From Rugalucina vietnamica (lineage: Eukaryota; Mollusca; Bivalvia; Lucinida; Lucinidae), in contig OZ024872.1 of assembly GCA_964017185.1 (NCBI GenBank), positions 44,150,188 through 44,214,187 on the forward strand: a stretch of DNA of 64,000 nucleotides. Reading direction: 5' to 3'. Below, in pieces: positions 1 to 11,608 of the stretch. A program made the position numbers and the translations under genes. Numbering within the stretch: position 1 is the stretch's first letter; each line of letters opens with the position of its first letter. Under the pieces are notes generated by a model. It ran no database searches. It saw only the letters and a list, made by a program, of their open reading frames with translations, and was not told the DNA's origin.

Positions 1-306
1 CAAGTATGGCACACAACATTACCATTGTTTGGCTGTAAAAGTGAAAGTTTTTCAGATTCTTGCTCAAAATACTGATTTTGAGTATACATAAGTGCCACCT
101 TGGCAGTCTTTGAAAATGACTGCCACATTTCTTTAAAAATCAGACAACTTTCAGACGTCATATAAGTTTTGAATCTTCTTTTCAACAATGATAAAAGCAG
201 TTCCGCGCTATTCAATATGCGGCATTGTACATGTAAGTGTGAATAATGAAACTAACTTCAAACAGTTACTTTTTGCTCCTAATGATACCCGTTTTTACAT
301 GTTTAG

Positions 307-3300
307 GTGTATCAGCAATGGGTATTTTCTGGAGTATGGTGCAAGCCCCGGGTCAAAGAGAGGGGCTACGATTAATGAAGAAAGACATGGACACACCCTT
401 AACAACTGACTTGTCCCTATATGAAGGTCATCTCTCAGCGGATGAGATACACAGTTCCTCTCATACAGTATTATATCAAGGAAGTGTAGATAGGTGGTAT
501 AAAGGTCATGGGGTGAAGAAGCAGATAGTTAGAGATGGAAGACTAAGGGGCATCTTGTTTCTACCTGAAGGTATGCCAGTTTTTGGAGAAATTCATTTGA
601 GCCTGTGTATGAGAAAAACCAACAATTTGGGTTTCCAACCAGGTCTGACACAAACCAGGCTGTACAGTCACAGAAGCAGGCTAAAAACTTGAAATTTTGG
701 ATTTAAGAAGAGGAGGGATTGTACTATTCGTGTAGCGAAAACAAAGGCGCTGAATTCAGCTTTGCAGTTACCGCGAAGCTGATCAGCGCCTTTGTTTTCG
801 CCTAAGCATTTTGTTGGTTTTCTCATGCGGTGGCTCATTTGCATTTAAAAATCATAGCAAAAAATCATAGCAAAGTACTCAACAGTTTTTTCTGTCAATC
901 CTCTTTTATAACAGAACAGTACTAAGTCTGGTTTAAGGATGGCCGATGGGAATATTTGTTCCCGCCAGTTTGGGCCGTGAGAAAAAGATGAGCTGCTTGT
1001 GTCTCCAGAAACAAAAACATAATCTACTGACAGACCAAAAACATAATCTACTGACTGACAATCTGATTATTATTAACTGCTCAAAAGGTCTGACCCTGTC
1101 CAGGATAAAAGGTTGAAAGTCAAGCCAGCCATACATAAGCTTCAGTTGTTTACTTGTGTGGTTATATCCTAAAGCACATTTCGCAGGTCATAACATTCCA
1201 ATGTTGGATAGACGTTCCATAAAAAGAGGCAATGCCTTGACTTGACCATAGCTGTTGACTGAGACGTAAAGCAACAAATCAAAATATATATACAAACAAA
1301 CTTTCTGTAGCACTGGTTTATACTAAGGAAGTGGTGGCATTTAGTAACTGTCCTATCCGACATGACTGACTTTGAAACATTGTAGATTTGGACGTTAAAT
1401 CATAATACAAACAAGTGCAATAAAATATCGCTATTTCCAGGGGATGGCCCATTTCCTGGTGTCATAGACCTGTTTGGTACTGCCGGGGGTATCCTAGAGT
1501 TCCGATCAGCACTATTGGCTTCCCGAGGTTTTGCTAGTCTTAGTCTACCTTACTTCAGATACGAGGATCTGCCAGATACCATGTTTGATATAGATTTAGA
1601 ATATTTTATGGTTAGTAAATGCTCAGTGACAAGAAAAAATGGCTTCAAATCATCTCCATCATATAGTCTGACGCCCGACCCACCGACTTCCAAGTAAAGA
1701 AGAAAGTATAGTAATCTACAGCATCAGGAAAACAAGTCCGTGCAATGTATACCCCCTTAAACCCCACTTTTATATAGCAAAACTGGGGTATGCAGGGGTA
1801 TACCTATTTTTCTTATTTTTGCTCCAAAACATAGATTGTGGGTACTCGTTAGAACCGCCTCGCCGAGGCGGTTCTAACATGTACCCACAATCTATGTTTT
1901 GAGCAAAAATAAGAAAAATATAAAAAAAATCTACTGAAAATTTTCAATTTTTACAATTTCAGAAAAATCTATATATGGCATGGGCAAGTTTTCATAATGA
2001 TGATTAGGTTAACACTAAACATGTAGACTATGGCAGCACACTTAGAATATTGATGTTCTTAAAAAGAAAAAGTACTGCCCGCAAAGAAAACCCAACGGAT
2101 CCCAAACAGATTTACAAAATTTCGAATATAAACAGGCATTTTTCATTGCCAGTGATTGATCAAATGTTATTCTATATCTGGCTTTATCTCTTACCTTATC
2201 TGGCTAATGTTGCCAGTAATATCGGGTCACTGATGACTGGATAACCGAAACTGCGATCTGGCTACACCATCAGGAAAACATGTCCGTGCAATATATACCC
2301 CCTTAAACCCCACTGGAGTTTGCAGGGGTACCTAAATTTCTTATTTTTGATCCAAAACATACATTGTGGGTGCTCGTTAGAACCGCCTCAGCGAGGCAGT
2401 TCTAACGTGTACCCACAATGAAATTTTTCCATTTTTACAAATTAAGAAAAATCTGTATATAACATGGGCACGTTTTCGTAATGCCTCATATTAATAGTGT
2501 AGCTGCTCTCTAAGGATCTCGGTTCATTTTGCATAATCAAATAAATGCCTATCTTTTCAAAGTACACATTTTTAATTGACCAATTTCATACAGGAGGGTA
2601 TCGAGTGGATGTGTTCCCACAGAGATGTCTATCACGATGGTATTGGTGTGGTAGGAGTATCCAAGGGAGCAGATATTGCTTTGCTGATGGCTACACACTC
2701 ACCAAAGGTTTGTATAAATCACCCAGCATTTGAGTACTAGTTTTTTAGTTTGGATATTGAATATCAAATGCAATCCCACAATCACCCATTGCAAACATGA
2801 ACATACTGTAAGGATTGACATTTAAAACCTTTGTATGCATATCTATTTGCATATACTAAACTGTCATACATTTTGTACCCCCATTGTTCTGCCCCAAATA
2901 TAAAGTATTGGGAATAAAGATTAAAACTGAGATCCTGTAAGAATGAGAAAGGGGATGGGCCATACTGCGGTTTCGACTATTAAAGTATAGGGACATATTT
3001 TTACACCAGACAGTTTGAAAAATACAATCGCAGACAAAGTCCCGTACGTCTTTAATGGGCTCTAGTCTCAAGAATTATTTGTGGTCTCCAATATGTGTAC
3101 TTCAGACCAAATATTGTACTGGACGTGTATTTGCGTAACATTCACATACCCTATTATTGTGTTGTTTTTTTTTTTTGTCTGTTATCATCTGATTTTCCAT
3201 TTTTCTTCTTTGACTATAGGTGAGCAGTGTTGTTGATATCAATGGTTGTACATTTCTCGGCACATATCCGATGAGATATAAGGATAAAATAATTCCCCCA

Positions 3301-6300
3301 GTGCCGTAAGTAAGTTTTTCTCGAAATTACACTCTAATAGAGGTTTGCCTTTACCATTAAGAACATTTGCCCATACAATATACAGAGTATTTTTTCGGCT
3401 ATAAGAATAGAAAATTTCATCAGAAAAAAATGACATTTTTGCTCAAAACATTGATTGTGAGTACCCACATTGTATGTTTTGGATTCATAATAAGAAAATA
3501 ATGTATACACCTGTATACCTCAGTTTCGCTATATAAAAGTGGGGTTTAAGGGGGTATACTTTTCATGGGCATGATTTCCTGATGACCAAGTCAAGATGAA
3601 CATAAATCACCAACACATTACGAAAATACGCCCATGTGATATACAGAATTTTCGCACGTTGTGAAAATTGAAAAAAAAAAATCAGTAGAACATTTTTGAT
3701 ATTTTTCATTACGAAAACTTGCCCATGCAATATACAGAGATAAGTTGTAAAAATTGAAAATTTCATCAGAAAAATTTTGATATTTTTCTTATTTTTGCTC
3801 AAAACATAGATTGTGGGTACACGTTAGAACCGCCTCAGCAAGGTGGTTGTAACGAGTAGCCACAATCTATGTTTTAGAGCAAAAACAAGCAAATTCAGAG
3901 AATTTATGTCCCCCGCCTTAATTGTTTAGTTACACAAATATATCTGACAATAATGTATATCCAAATCACATGCATTTACTTCATGTCACAGTGTCAAACA
4001 TTAATCTGAGGATTATATTCAAACCACATGCAAATCTTCAAATCATGGTCAGGACATCTGTACAGTTTGAAAAGAATCAGAATAAAACTGAGGGAGGAGT
4101 TTGCACACAAGGTACACAATGTCCATTCACTTTCATTGTATAAATGCCTGAAAAACGACTAAGTTCAAATTGCGAAAAAGTGTCAAAAATTAACCTGAGG
4201 ATTATATCCAAAGCACATGCATATTTTCAAAGCATCATCAAGACATCTGTAAAGTTTCAAAAGAATCTGAATTAAAAACTGAAGGAGGAGTTGCGCACAC
4301 AAGGCATCCACTGTCCATTCACTTTCATTGTCAAAATACCGAAAAACGACTAAGTTCAATTTGCAAAAAAAGTGTCAAAAATTAATCTGAGGATTATATC
4401 CAAACCACATGCACATCTTCAAAGTATGATGAAGACATCTGTAAAGTTTCAAAATAATCGGAATAAAACTGTAGGAGGAGTTGTGCACACAAGGTACCCT
4501 TTGTCTATTCACTTTCATTATCAAAATGCCCGAAAAATGACTAAGTTCAGATTGCAAAAAAAGTGTCAAAAATTAATCTGAGGATTATATCCAAACCACA
4601 TGCACATCTTCAAAGCATGATGAAGACATCTGTAAAGTTTCAAAAGAATTGGAATAAAACTGTAGGAGGAGTTGCGCACACAAGGTACCCACTGTCTATT
4701 CACTTTCATTATCAAAATGCCCGAAAAGTGACTAAGTTCAAATTGTGAAAAAAGTGTCAAAAATTAATCTGAGGATTATATCCAAACCACATGCACATCT
4801 TCAAAGCATGATGAAGACATCTGTAAAGTTTCAAAAGAATCGGAATAAAACTGTAGGAGGAGTAGCGCACACAAGGTACACACTCCTATAGGGGGACGGA
4901 AGGACGGACGGAAAGCCAAAAACTATGTCCCTCCGCTTTTCTTCGAAAAGGCGGGGGACAATAAGAAAAATAAGTATACCCCTGCATACCCCAGTTTTAC
5001 TATATAAAAGTGGGGTTTAATGGGGTATTCATTGCACGGATATGTTTTCCTGATGTCTTATTTTTGCTCTAAACATAGATTGTGGATACACATTAGAACC
5101 GCCTCGCGGAGTACCCACAATCTAAGTTTTGGAGCAAAAATAAGAAAAATAGTATACCCCTCCATACCCCGGTTTTACTATATGAAAGTGGGGTATAAGG
5201 GGGTATACATAACAGGGAAGTGTTTTCCTGATGATGAAATGTGTCTGTGCATTGCCCTTTCCAACTAAGAGACGCTTCATTTTAATGCTCTTGTGATGGC
5301 GCGGTGTTGGTGTGAATCCACGATCAACCGCTTTCGAAGCGCCAGCATTATTAAACTGATGTAACTTTCAAGGACTGCCGCACAGGCTTTCGATGTATTT
5401 ATTATCTTTGCCCATGTGCAAATTGAACCCATGGCGTATCCAATACAAGTTTTACATATGTTTAACACTTCTGCCTCTATACGTTCAAAGTCATTCAAGT
5501 GGGAATGCCACACAGGCTTTGGATGTCTTTCTTTTCTCACCCATCCCTTTGTGTCCTGTCTGAGATATTTCTATCTCAGTACTAGTACATTTCAGCTGTT
5601 TCAAAATGCCAATCATTTCTGCATTTAGCAAATAGAAATGTAAATCTTTATGTTTACTTCCTTGTAAAGAATTGATAAGCTGAGTGTCAACTGTCAGTGA
5701 CAAAAATAAACTAAAAAGGTCAGGAAGTTTACTGGAGTAATTGCAGTCTGCTGCTTTTTTTAAAAATCTCATAATTTAATTTTGCTGAGAATTTTATGTA
5801 CAGAACAAAATGCTGATAGGATATTCTTGTCAGGTTAGTGATTTTTTATGCCCCCAACTTTGAAAAAGTTGGAAGGGCATATTGCTTTCGGCTTGTCTGT
5901 CTGTCTGTCTATCTGCGTGTGCGTGTGTACGTCTGTTAACTTTTGAATGGTGAATGTTAGGGATTTGAAATTTTATGTGAGTATTCCTCATGAAAAAATA
6001 GTTGACCCGTATTTTTTTTTCTTGTCCGAGTTATGCCCCTTTTCTGAGTTATTTCCCTTGGAAAACAAAATTTGAAAATCTTGTGTGCAAGATATCTCGA
6101 AAAGTATTTAAGCTACAGGCTTCATATTTGGTATACTGGTTGGGGCTGATGAGTAGATGACCTGATTAACTTTTGAGAACTTTCTGTTACATTTTGACAA
6201 AAATATGGAATTTTGAAATTTTGATTGATTTTTCCACTTTTCGGTGAAATTTGAAACTTTTGAACGGTGAATGCTAGGGTTTTGAAATTTCAAATAAAGA

Positions 6301-9300
6301 TTCCTCATGAAAAAATAGTTGACCCATATTTTTTTTCATGTCCAAGTTATGCCCCTTTTCTGAGTTATGTCCCTTTGAAAACAAAATTTGAAAATCTTGT
6401 GTGCAAGATATCTCAAAAAGTATTTGAGCTAGAGCCTTCATATTTGGTATACTGGTTGGGGCTGATGAGTAGATGACCTGATTAACTTTTGAGAACTTTT
6501 TGTCAAATTTTGACAAAAATACGGAATGTTGAAATTTTGATTAATTTTGCCACTTTTCGGTGAAATTTGAAACTTTTGAACGGAGAATGTTAGGGTTTTG
6601 AAATTTCATATGCAAATTCCTCATGAAAAAAAAGTTGACCCGTATTTTTTTTCATGTCCAAGTTACGCGCCTTTTTGGAATTATGTCCCTTATGTCCCTT
6701 TTAAAACAAAATTTGAAAATCTTGTGTGCAAGATATCTCAAAAAGTATTTAAGCTAGAGCCATCATATTTGGTATACTGGTTGGGGTTGAAAAGAAGATC
6801 ACCTGATTAACTTTTTAGGACTTTTTATCAAATTTTGATAAAATAACTCCATTTTGAAATTTTTACTCCATTTATAACTTGTCTACAAAAAGCTTTCATT
6901 CTGTTTTCGGATCGAGGTCAAAAACAGAGGCAACCGAACAGCTTCTTTCACTTCATTCAAATGAAATAAATGAATCATACAAGCTGCCAGTTTAGGGACA
7001 AGTATACAGTTGGGGGCATAGTGTTTTACAAACACGCATTTCTAGTTCAATGGTTAATTTGCATATATTGTTTCATGTAAAAACAAAATGGCTGCCTGAA
7101 CAGCACTTGAAAAAACTAGAACTATTCAGTCAAAATGGTTTTTAAAGTGATGGGTGAGAAAAATAATCAATGATGGTGTTAAAGCCTCAACAAGGAAATC
7201 TCAGGCTCGTTTTAAGGTTATTTGAGTCTCATCCTCGACACAGCCTCGGATGAGACTTGAATAATCTGAAAACTTGTCTGAAATTTCCTTGTCTCGGCCT
7301 CAACCCTGTCATAGATTCTTTTAATCTTTGTTCTCGTGCAAACTGAACCCATGGAGTATCCAATACAAGTTTGACCTATGTTTACTTTTTCATGTAACTA
7401 TATGCCATGAATAGAGTTTATCTTTACTTGCAGTTTAATGTCTCTGTTTAATTGGCGCTGCCTTAATTAAAATAAGTGAAACTTAAAAAGAAAAAACGAT
7501 TTAACCATAACTTAAAAATTTTGCAGAAGGTCACAAGTAGATATGAGCCGCCGCATGGGAAAACCAACAATTTGCATAGGCGAAAACAAAGGTGCAGTAA
7601 CTGCTAAGCTGATCAGCGCCTTTGTTTTCGCTACACGGATAGTACAATTCCTCTACTTTCTAAATCTAAAATTGCCTGCCTCTAACCATCTTCTGTGACT
7701 GTACAGCCCGGGTTATGTTGGACCCTGTCGGAACCCAAATTGTTGGTTTTCTCACGCACAGGCTCATATTTCGTTTTCATTTTGACAGATTGCAAGTGGA
7801 CAAGATTTATCTTGAAGATGGAGCCATTGTTACCAAGAAATGTTTACCATACACGAAAGAAGACCTAACACCAGTGTGTTTATTTTATTTATTTATTTAT
7901 TTTTTTTGTTTGAAATATTTTATCGTTTCTAATTTTAAGTAGATGCTTTTGTGGAACACTCCTTGTTGCACTTCTCTCGTCCATGTTAACAAAACACATT
8001 GTTTCAATACCATTATAAAAACTCGCCAGTGCATTAAACAAGATTTTTTTCTGGTTTGAAAATAAGAAAACCCCTACTCGTATTAAAAGGTTTTAATAGT
8101 TTTGATACTTGTGTCCAAAACATTGATCATGGGTGCACGTTAGAATCGCCTCGGTGCACAATGTTTTGGATCATAAATAAAAAAATGGTATACCCCTGTT
8201 TACCCCAGTTTCAGTATATAAACATGGTGTAAGCTGTAGACTTTGCATGGATTTTCCTAAAAATGTGAAGACACGCAAGAGATTGTATGTGGCCCAAAAC
8301 AAGTTTATGCCTGGGATACTTCAATTTTTGTTATTCGCGGTCATCTGCTGATTGCTTAGCCTTATTCATTATGAAAACACGCCCATGCAATATACCGGTG
8401 CTGTACAGAGACTTTTTAAGTCGCAAAAATTAAAAAAACTCAGTAGAAAATTTTTATTTTTTTTTTATTTTTGCTCAAAACTTAAATTGTGGGTACATGT
8501 TAGAACCGTTAGCAAAAATAAGAAAAATAGGTATACCCATGCATACCCCAGTTATGCTATATAAAAAGTGGGGTTTAAGGGGGACATTGCCCGGACATGT
8601 TTCCCTGATGTTTTAGTAATATTTCTGTTTCAGGTATGGAAAAGCGATGCTAAAATTCTCAACATAATAGGCGAAGATGATCAGTGTTCACCATACGACT
8701 GCATCTACTTCTTAAAATCATTTTATCCACAAGAAAAGTCAGACAATTTTGAAATAGTGGCTTATCCAGGAGCGGGACATTTAATCGAACCACCTCACAC
8801 CCCACTGTGCAGATTGTCCTATCATAAAACATTTGGTATGTACATTGAGGTTGAAAAACAAAATGAGCCGTATCGTGGGAAAACCAACAATGTGGTTTAC
8901 GACCAGGTCTGACACAAACTGGCCTGTACAACTACAGTAGCAGGCTAGAAGCTTGAAATTTTGGAGTTAAGCAGAGGAGGAATTGTACTATCCGAGTAGC
9001 GAAAACAAAGGCGCTGATCAGCTTCGCTGTCACCGCGAAGCTGATCTGCGCCTTTGTTTTCGCCTATGCAGATTGTTGGTTTTCCCACGAGGTGGCTCAA
9101 ATGTCAATTATCAAATGACATTGAAATTAATGTTGAACGTAAACGATCATCTTAAATGGGCACCTGGAGTATATAAAAGGTAGAATAAGCGTCTTATTAG
9201 CTCACCTGAGCCAAAGGTTGGATGGGCATGCTCTGGAATTGTCGTTGTCGGTCATGTTGTTGTTTTGTAACCTTTGACATGAAAGTTGGTAGATATAGAC

Positions 9301-10406
9301 AACATAATGAGCTAATGAAATTAGGTGAGTATTCAAGGTCAAGGTATTTCTTGACCTTGGCCCAAGGTCATTTACATATTAAATGTAAAACTTAATTTTC
9401 TCAAAAACCACTTGCCCAATCAATTATATGTAGTAGCCGTAGGAAGGAGGAATGAAAGTATGTATATATAAATGGTCCAGGTCACACGACATAGATGACC
9501 GCCATGCCCATCTATGTTAAAAACCTTAAAAATCTTCTCCGGAACCAGTGTACCGGTTTCAGTGAAGCATGGGGGACTCTTGTATAAATCATGACCTTGG
9601 GTTGACGTTGACCTATTAAACAGCAAGGTCAAATAGTTTCCTAGGCTTTTCAATGGGAAAAAGTGAGAACATTGGGTTTTCCAGAAAGCTTTTTAGTCTG
9701 TGACTTGAAAATTGGTAGATACAGACAGTTCACAATATTGATAATTATGTAAGTATTCGAGGTAATGTTTATTTTTTTATCTTGACCAATATGACCTTAG
9801 CCAATGGTCATATATCAAAGACTCTTAAAGATTCTCAGGTGAGCGATAACAGGACCATTGGTCTTCTGGTCTACAAAAGCGAGGATACCTACCACCGTGT
9901 AAGATCAAGAGTATGGCAAGGGAACAAATTTACGTTGACGCGATTCGCGGTAGTACCACTGATGCCCACCTGTGAGCTAGGCTTGTCGCCTTATCCTATA
10001 AAATGAGCCGCCTCATGGGAAAACCAACAATCTGCATAGGCGAAAACAAAGACGCAGATCAGCTTCGCGGTAACGGCGAAGCTGATCAGCGCTTTTGTTT
10101 TCGCTACTCGGTTAGTACAATATCTCTTCTACTTAAATCCTAGATTTCAAGCTTCTAGCTCTTTTCTGTGCTTGTACAGGCCGGTTTGTGTCGGACCTGT
10201 TCGGAAACTCGTTATTGGTTTTCCCACGAGGCGGCTCAAATGTCTTAATCTATTTGGTTCCAGATACGAAGTTTATGTGGGGCGGATATCCAGCACAGCA
10301 CGCCTTTGCTCAAGAAGACTCTTGGCGCAGAATAATCGAACATTTCAACAAATATATAGCTCGGACTTCGAACTGTGATATACAAGGAGGAATCAGTAAA
10401 CTTTAA
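307..10406 (+). CDS. Acyl-CoA thioesterase / BAAT-family enzyme, peroxisomal (5' end outside window)
   Basis: Exons: 307-570, 1441-1610, 2594-2707, 3220-3305, 7789-7873, 8634-8835 and 10264-10406 (stop 10404-10406). All introns are GT-AG and all phases match, giving ~354 residues. The family hydrolyses acyl-CoA esters or transfers the acyl group to glycine or taurine. Exon 1 carries the end of the N-terminal thioesterase/BAAT domain (GIFWSM, then GILFLPEG). Exons 2-7 carry the alpha/beta-hydrolase domain: [12 protein letters not shown] and YEDLP, nucleophile Ser in GVSKG (exon 3), Asp in GEDDQ and His in [11 protein letters not shown] (exon 6), then [17 protein letters not shown] (exon 7). 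A Ser nucleophile favours thioesterase over BAAT, where Cys is usual. The protein ends in SKL, a canonical peroxisomal PTS1. Family members are about 420 residues, so ~65 N-terminal residues and the start lie before position 1. Short internal reading frames are exon shadows. Family is certain; substrate is not known. Confidence 0.93.
599..836. mobile_element. M2 MITE copy 1 (4-bp TSD ATTT)
   Basis: GAGCC...GGCTC termini flanked by ATTT (595-598 and 837-840). The core is the family palindrome: cgaaaacaaaggcgc, then gcgcctttgttttcg. It lies in intron 1 of the thioesterase gene, 28 nt after the exon 1 donor. Confidence 0.85.
1724..2002. mobile_element. M1 MITE copy 1
   Basis: Near full-length M1. 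The left end reads catcaggaaaacaagtccg. Next come the blocks ccccttaaaccccac and aaaacatagattgtgggtac and the hairpin gaaccgcctcgccgaggcggttc, followed by the mirrored half. It ends in gggcaagttttcataatg. The two termini are imperfect inverted repeats of each other. Lies in the intron between exons 2 and 3 of the thioesterase gene. Confidence 0.8.
2270..2492. mobile_element. M1 MITE copy 2
   Basis: Second M1 copy in the same intron and orientation as copy 1, starting catcaggaaaacatgtccg and ending gcacgttttcgtaatg. The right half is shorter. Confidence 0.75.
3356..3582. mobile_element. M1 MITE copy 3 (diverged)
   Basis: Opposite orientation to copies 1 and 2: cattaagaacatttgcccat at the left end and atgatttcctgatg at the right end. 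The central gaaccgcctc hairpin is lost. It begins 50 nt after the exon 4 donor at 3306. Confidence 0.65.
3709..5056. mobile_element. M1 MITE copy 4, split by a tandem-repeat element
   Basis: The left half (3709-~3890) and right half (~4961-5056) of one M1 copy are separated by the element at 3906-4960. The right half resumes at ataagaaaaataagtatacc, the expected continuation. A further fragment of an M1 left end is at 3616-3708. Confidence 0.7.
3906..4960. mobile_element. Non-autonomous element with five ~190-bp tandem units
   Basis: The ends are 13-bp inverted repeats, TGTCCCCCGCCTT on the left and its complement on the right. Inside, units starting near gtgtcaaaaattaatctgag recur at about 3991, 4180, 4371, 4563 and 4756, with a period of ~190 bp. 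The right end has a strong hairpin with a CTTCG loop between gctttt and aaaagg (4930-4955). No transposase is visible. The architecture resembles molluscan tandem-repeat-bearing, Helitron-like elements, but that class assignment is inference. Confidence 0.7.
5057..5236. mobile_element. M1 MITE copy 5 (left end truncated)
   Basis: Starts inside the family at tcttatttttgctc and ends gttttcctgatg, directly after copy 4. Confidence 0.7.
5525..7340. mobile_element. Half of the 1.2-kb palindromic element, interrupted at 5848-7019
   Basis: 5525-5835 and 7030-7340 match, in order, the right arm of the palindrome at 20603-21778 (shared text includes tcagtactagta, gctgcctgaacagcactt, cattgatt-like blocks and catagattctttta). 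The arm is split by a different element. Confidence 0.65.
5848..7019. mobile_element. TIR element ATGCCCCCAACT with three ~316-bp internal repeats
   Basis: Twelve-bp perfect terminal inverted repeats, ATGCCCCCAACT and AGTTGGGGGCAT. Inside, units starting aacttttgaa.ggtgaatg recur at about 5938, 6251 and 6570. Short overlapping reading frames on both strands are by-products of the repeats. No clear target duplication was seen. Confidence 0.7.
7545..7765. mobile_element. M2 MITE copy 2 (TSD ATAT)
   Basis: GAGCC...GGCTC ends with ATAT on both sides (7541-7544 and 7766-7769). Its right end is only 23 nt before thioesterase exon 5. Confidence 0.85.
8010..8262. mobile_element. M1 MITE copy 6 (diverged)
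   Basis: Left end cattataaaaactcgccagtg, centre gggtgcacgttagaatcgcctc, right part gtatacccctgtttacccc. Confidence 0.65.
8367..8610. mobile_element. M1 MITE copy 7
   Basis: Left end cattatgaaaacacgcccat, right end ttccctgatg. The right end is 23 nt before thioesterase exon 6 (8634). Confidence 0.75.
8865..9098. mobile_element. M2 MITE copy 3 (TSD AAAT)
   Basis: AAAT flanks both ends (8861-8864 and 9099-9102). Starts 29 nt after the exon 6 donor. The palindromic core gcgctgatcagcttcgc is intact. Confidence 0.87.
9199..9880. repeat. Dispersed repeat with agctcacctgag / caggtgagc ends
   Basis: Begins agctcacctgagccaaagg and ends ctcaggtgagcgataacagg...ggtcttctggtc. The interior repeats accttgg/ccaaggtca motifs. 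Related pieces occur at 25130-25940, 32395-33035, 57588-57640 and 59216-59250. No coding capacity. Confidence 0.6.
10005..10237. mobile_element. M2 MITE copy 4 (TSD AAAT)
   Basis: AAAT at 10001-10004 and 10238-10241. Ends 26 nt before the last thioesterase exon. Confidence 0.87.
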
Positions 10407-10420
10407 TGATTAGAACAGTT

Positions 10421-10640
10421 GAGCCACCTCGTGGGAAAACCAACAATGTGGTTTCCGACCAGGTTTGACATAAACCGGCCTGTACAGTCAAAGAAAAGAG
10501 CTAGAAGCTTGAAATTTCGGATTTAGGAAGAAGAAGAAGAGGAAGTGTACTACCCGTGTAGCGAAAACAAAGGCGCTGATCAGCTTCGCAGTTCGCAGTT
10601 TTCGCCTAGGCAGATTGTTGGTTTTCCCACGAGGCGGCTC
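10421..10640. mobile_element. M2 MITE copy 5 (TSD AGTT), in the 3' UTR
   Basis: AGTT at 10417-10420 and 10641-10644. Starts 14 nt after the thioesterase stop codon, so the mRNA 3' UTR would carry its hairpin. Confidence 0.85.
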
Positions 10641-11400
10641 AGTTGATATTTTAAAATATTTTATTCCATCTTGTGTATTTAGAAAAGTATTATATATAAT
10701 CACTGTCAAAATTTGTTCAGTTGATAATTATCAGCCTCCATTTTTGGGTTTAGCCTACTCAGAGTTGTAATAATGTAGTTTGAATGAGGAGATACCATGA
10801 GGCCGGTATGCGATGCGATGACTGAAAAGCAATGTCTGGCGTGCGGTTGACATGTGAAGCTGAAATGTCTCTAAAAAGTTAAACCTGTATATCTGCCCGA
10901 CTCTCTGTGAGATGTGAAAAGATAAACATGCAAAACTAAATAAATACCGGGTAAATTACAACTATGGTGCATTTGAATTGATGCTGTACGTCCCTGTCAA
11001 CATCTGTGGTCATGTCGTGACGTGGTTTCCATTTTATGGGACTTCTACCCAACATTAGGATGTCACAACACCCAAAATGTGCTTCAAAAACCTCCCAAGT
11101 AAACACCCCAGGCTCGTATGATGATTGTTTGGAGTTAACTTGAAACAGTTTTCATGGACAGGTGCATACCTTCTTGACGGTTAAACCAGTAATTAAAGAG
11201 GTGTAATCTGAAGGGGCTACAGTGGTACCACTGTTTTTTCACTTAATGACCCCTAATAGTGAAATATGATTCAGCGATGGAAGGACTGTCATAATGAGGT
11301 TACTATCTCGGCTCTACTGGGGGTAATAAATGCACCTGAAGGATAATACTTGTGGTTCCACTGTTTATTGGTTTTATGGTCCCTGATAACCTGTGCAACT
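10641..11400. other. Intergenic stretch without recognisable feature
   Basis: No gene or clear repeat seen. It holds one AATAAA hexamer at 10939-10944, a possible but distant poly(A) signal for the thioesterase gene (about 530 nt past the stop). Confidence 0.4.
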
Positions 11401-11608
11401 AGAAATTGGCTGCAAGCAAGGCTTTCAGTATACACTCCAAAAAATTATCTGCAGCTGGCCAATAACTTCCTAAGTCAAACATGCAGAAAATTTGTCAGAG
11501 ATATCTTTTCAGCATTTTAATCCTTCATGTACATCCTCAGTATGCCAGTCACATCTATAAGATATTAAAAGAATATATTGAAAGCTTGAGGTTGATTTCA
11601 CTGTATGC

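Noticed and set aside
5277..5772. Two overlapping ~90-residue reverse frames
   Set aside because: They cover repeat-derived palindrome DNA, with no domain and no phase partner.
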